A DNA stretch of 27,607 bases. Origin: CALFMR01 sp035550595. Its GTDB lineage: Bacteria > Acidobacteriota > Vicinamibacteria > Vicinamibacterales > SCN-69-37. The stretch spans positions 1 to 27,607 of the forward strand of contig DASZOV010000112.1 in the NCBI GenBank assembly GCA_035550595.1, in the 5' to 3' direction. Below the pieces are notes generated by a model. That model saw only the letters and a list, made by a program, of their open reading frames with translations, did not search any database and was not told the DNA's origin. Made by a program: the position numbers and the translations under genes. Shown here piece after piece: positions 25,127 through 27,607 of this stretch (position 1 is the first letter of the stretch; every line of letters begins with the position of its first letter).

Positions 25127-26977
25127 ATGCCCCGCCACCTTCCCGTCTGCCTGGTGCTCGTTGCCGTCCTCGGTTACGCGGCTCCATCCGTCGCGCAGCC
25201 GCCGGTCGCGCCATCGCCGGTCGTCTTCGAAGCGTCGGCCGCTGGTGGCCGGTTGCAAGGCATCGTCACCGACCAGGGCGGCGCCACGATTGGCGGCGTC
25301 AGCATCCTTGCGTTCGGCGCGACGCTCGCAGCGGTCACGACCGACGCGCAGGGGCGCTTCGCCCTCGCGTTGCCCGCGGGTCAATACGTTGTCCGCGCCG
25401 CGCGTGAAGGATTCATCTCGACGTTCCGCGAGCTCATCCACGTCCAGACGAACACGACGGTCGAACGTCACATTCAACTGACGCGCGCCGACGAGACGGC
25501 CGTTCAACCCGGCACGACTGCCACGCCAGACGAGCCTGGCAGCGACGTCGAGAACTACAGCGAGACGGCGTGGCTCCTGCGGCACCTGCCGAGGACGGCA
25601 TTGCGGGACGCGGCGCCTGATGCGCTGGGCCGTGACGCATCGGATGGACCGTCGAACGCCGTGGCCGGACGATGGCTCGACGCCGCCCTCGATCAATCGA
25701 CACGCGCGGCCTCCTCGTTTTTCGCCAACACGGACTTCAGCGGTCAGGTCAACTTCGTCACGACCCAGTCGCTGGCGCTGCCTGGCACGGACGCCAGCCT
25801 TCTCCAAGGCCTGCCGCATGGTTCGGCGGACGTCGTCGTGGGCGCGCCGGTGGGATCGGTCGGTGACTGGTCGCTGCGTGGCGTTGCGGCCGCGTCGGAC
25901 TTGTCGTCGTGGACGCTCCTCGCCGAGTACAAGTCGCGGCCCGAGCAGCCGCACGCGCTGCGATTCGGCGTGTCCTACAGCACACAGGCGTTGTCGCCCG
26001 AACGCACCGCGTCGTTGTCGGTTTCGCTGCCCGCGTCTCGCAGCGTCGGCGGGATGTACCTGTCGGATCGCTGGCGCGCGGCTCGTGCGCTCGAGCTGAA
26101 CTACGGGCTGCGCGTCGACCGCTACGACTACATGGCGTCGCCGACGCTCGTCAGCCCTCGCGCGGGCGCGCGGCTCCGTGTCATCGACCGAACGTACTTG
26201 AGGGCTTCGATGTCGGAGCGCGCGATTGCGCCGGGCGCGGACGAGTTCCTGCCGCCGACCTCGTCGGGCGTCTGGCTGCCACCCGAGCGCACGTTCTCGA
26301 TGCTCGTCGATGGCGCGCCCATGCGGCCCGAACGCGTGCGGCGCGAGACGGTAGCCATCGAGCGTGAGCTGGGCGAATCGGCACCGGTCACGGTCCGCGT
26401 CGGCTGGTTCTCGCAGGAGACGGCGAATCAGCTCGCGACGCTCTTCGGGCTCGATGACGCGAGCGAAGTCGGACACTACTACGTCGCATCGGCCGGCCAG
26501 GTGAGCGTGGTCGGCTGGACCGCGTCGGCGAGCGGCCATTTCGGCAAGAACATTCGAGGCCGCGTCGAGTACTCATCGGGGCGCGCCGATTGGGGCGATG
26601 GACCGGGCCACGCCCGGCTCGTCAGCCAGATGGCGCCGTCGGTCCTGCGCACTGGCGTCGAACGCGTCCACGACCTGCTGACCGCGCTCGACATCGCCGT
26701 GCCCGAAACCGGCACGGCCATCACCGTCGTCTACCGGCTCGACAGCGCGTTCAGCGGCGCCGATCGCCGCGATCTCGCCCCGGGCGTCGCGGGCCGCGTC
26801 AATTTCGAAGTCCGCCAGCCGCTGCCGTACCGGCCGTTCGGCGGCACGCCGCTCAACCTGCTCTTCGCCGTGCGCACGCTCCTGCACGACACCGACGCGC
26901 CCGGTTCGATCTACGACGAGCTGCTCACCGTGCAGGCGCCCTTGCGGGTGACGACGGGCCTGCAGGTGCGCTTCTGA
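25127..26977 (+). CDS. outer-membrane beta-barrel protein with N-terminal carboxypeptidase-regulatory-like domain, no visible plug
   Basis: The 616-residue protein has a signal peptide (residues 1-24, cleavage after SVAQ). A beta-sandwich regulatory-like domain follows at about 40-118 (GIVTDQGGATIGGVSILAFG, DAQGRFALALPAGQYVV), typical of Oar/SusC-like TonB-dependent receptors in Acidobacteriota. A polar linker leads into a long series of amphipathic beta-strands ending in an aromatic residue (LQVRF), as in Omp85/BAM-folded barrels. The usual TonB plug is not recognisable, and the length is well below that of such receptors (often around 1000). It may be a non-transporting relative or a reduced receptor. 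ATG 25127 follows AAAGAGGG and begins the signal peptide; the frame is open upstream to 25001. Confidence 0.72.
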   Translation: MPRHLPVCLVLVAVLGYAAPSVAQPPVAPSPVVFEASAAGGRLQGIVTDQGGATIGGVSILAFGATLAAVTTDAQGRFALALPAGQYVVRAAREGFISTFRELIHVQTNTTVERHIQLTRADETAVQPGTTATPDEPGSDVENYSETAWLLRHLPRTALRDAAPDALGRDASDGPSNAVAGRWLDAALDQSTRAASSFFANTDFSGQVNFVTTQSLALPGTDASLLQGLPHGSADVVVGAPVGSVGDWSLRGVAAASDLSSWTLLAEYKSRPEQPHALRFGVSYSTQALSPERTASLSVSLPASRSVGGMYLSDRWRAARALELNYGLRVDRYDYMASPTLVSPRAGARLRVIDRTYLRASMSERAIAPGADEFLPPTSSGVWLPPERTFSMLVDGAPMRPERVRRETVAIERELGESAPVTVRVGWFSQETANQLATLFGLDDASEVGHYYVASAGQVSVVGWTASASGHFGKNIRGRVEYSSGRADWGDGPGHARLVSQMAPSVLRTGVERVHDLLTALDIAVPETGTAITVVYRLDSAFSGADRRDLAPGVAGRVNFEVRQPLPYRPFGGTPLNLLFAVRTLLHDTDAPGSIYDELLTVQAPLRVTTGLQVRF

Positions 26978-27049
26978 TGTCGAGCCGATATCCCGGACAG
27001 GTGCATGCGGCGGTCGCGAGAACCGCGCGTGCCGCCGGCGTCTAGTCGC

Positions 27050-27607
27050 ATGGCCATGGCCGTCCGCCCCCTGCGTCCGCTCGTTCGCGTCGCCCTGCCC
27101 GTGGCGATGGCGGCGGTCCTCGTGTGCCTGGCCGTCGTGAACGTGGCGCTGGTCAAGACGTGGCCCGGTGAGCTCGAGGATGGCGTCCTCTGGGCCCGCG
27201 AAGGGTCGAACGTCGTCGCCGTCGAAGTCGCTGACGATACGGCTGCGGCGCGGGCGGGCATCGCGCCGCGCGACGTGCTGCTGCTCGTCGACGGTCATGA
27301 AATCCAGGCGCCGGCCGACGTCTCGCAGATGTTGAAAGCCGCGCCCGGCGCCGCGCACGAGTACGTCGTCAAGCACGCGGCCGTCGAACGGCCGGTCGTG
27401 ATCCATCTCGAGCTCTCGCCGACCGTGGCGCACGGGCTCTACTATTCGCTCGCGCTCGTCGGCATTCTCGCGCTCGTCGTCGGCGCGTCGGTGCGCTTGC
27501 GCCGGCCGCACGATCCGGCGACGCTGCACTTCTTCTGGCTGTCGGTCGCCTTCTTCGGCGTGCTCGCGTTCACGCCGAGCGGCCGGTACGATCGGCTCGA
27601 CTACTTC
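27050..27607 (+). CDS. PDZ-domain membrane protein, probable sensor kinase N-terminus (3' end outside window)
   Basis: The first 186 residues are present and the frame is open to the window edge. A hydrophobic anchor (about 10-32, VALPVAMAAVLVCLAVV) is followed by a PDZ-like fold with AARAGIAPRDVLLLVDGHEIQAPADVS (about 65-92), typical of 'PDZ_2' modules. Helices near 124-140 and 160-175 come next (YYSLALVGILALVVGA; ATLHFFWLSVAFFGVLAF). This layout is found in acidobacterial membrane histidine kinases and phosphatases, but the catalytic part lies beyond the window. The start could be ATG 27050 or 27056. The gene is 72 nt after the barrel gene on the same strand. Confidence 0.68.
   Translation, partial: MAMAVRPLRPLVRVALPVAMAAVLVCLAVVNVALVKTWPGELEDGVLWAREGSNVVAVEVADDTAAARAGIAPRDVLLLVDGHEIQAPADVSQMLKAAPGAAHEYVVKHAAVERPVVIHLELSPTVAHGLYYSLALVGILALVVGASVRLRRPHDPATLHFFWLSVAFFGVLAFTPSGRYDRLDYF

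Noticed and set aside
26977..27045. A 22-codon frame starting at TGATG on the end of the barrel gene
   Set aside because: It has the form of a coupled mini-gene but no Shine-Dalgarno or recognisable sequence, and ends before the PDZ gene in another frame; chance is more likely.

Overview
This is a high-GC stretch of bacterial chromosome (coding sequence very rich in G/C at third positions, dense antisense open frames). The gene mix points to an Acidobacteriota-type soil bacterium, possibly near Vicinamibacteria. The hints are a carboxypeptidase-regulatory-domain outer-membrane barrel, a PDZ-containing membrane sensor start, GT-C membrane glycosyltransferases, and genes that begin 6-8 nt after a TAGAAT/TAGGAT box. 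This placement is inference from gene content only; there is no rRNA or other marker in the window.

Left part (1-5839): the 3' end of inositol-3-phosphate synthase, a small membrane protein, acetyl-CoA synthetase, two ABC ATPases without permeases, and an aldo/keto reductase. Middle (5879-14828): a large GT-C-like membrane protein; two oligopeptide-type ABC ATPases on the minus strand, again without permease or binding protein; then a plus-strand group of a second GT-C protein, a family 2 glycosyltransferase and a FAD-dependent oxidoreductase resembling UDP-galactopyranose mutase/amine oxidases. That group looks like a cell-surface glycan module.

Right-centre (14895-22167, minus strand): seven consecutive genes, each overlapping the next by 4-11 nt. 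In order of transcription they encode a PaaK/LuxE-like adenylate-forming enzyme with a variant P-loop, a NitT/TauT-type binding protein, permease A, ATPase, permease B, a polysaccharide flippase and a methyltransferase with an atypical SAM motif. This tightly coupled mix of small-molecule uptake, acyl activation and envelope export is the best candidate here for an undescribed system. It converges on the glycan module at 14828/14895.

Right end (22168-27607): a divergent promoter region with a near-perfect sigma-70 promoter facing a 102-residue unknown protein, then the glycolytic pair gpmA/eno on the minus strand, a plug-less outer-membrane barrel protein, and the start of a PDZ-domain membrane protein cut by the window edge.

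The non-coding surprise is a dispersed element with two near-identical ~80-bp copies (3162-3241, and 14845-14923 in reverse) and a diverged third (7866-7895). All three are oriented the same way relative to the 3' end of a gene. The two full copies carry a conserved 9-bp hairpin, and the third abuts a heptanucleotide tandem repeat.
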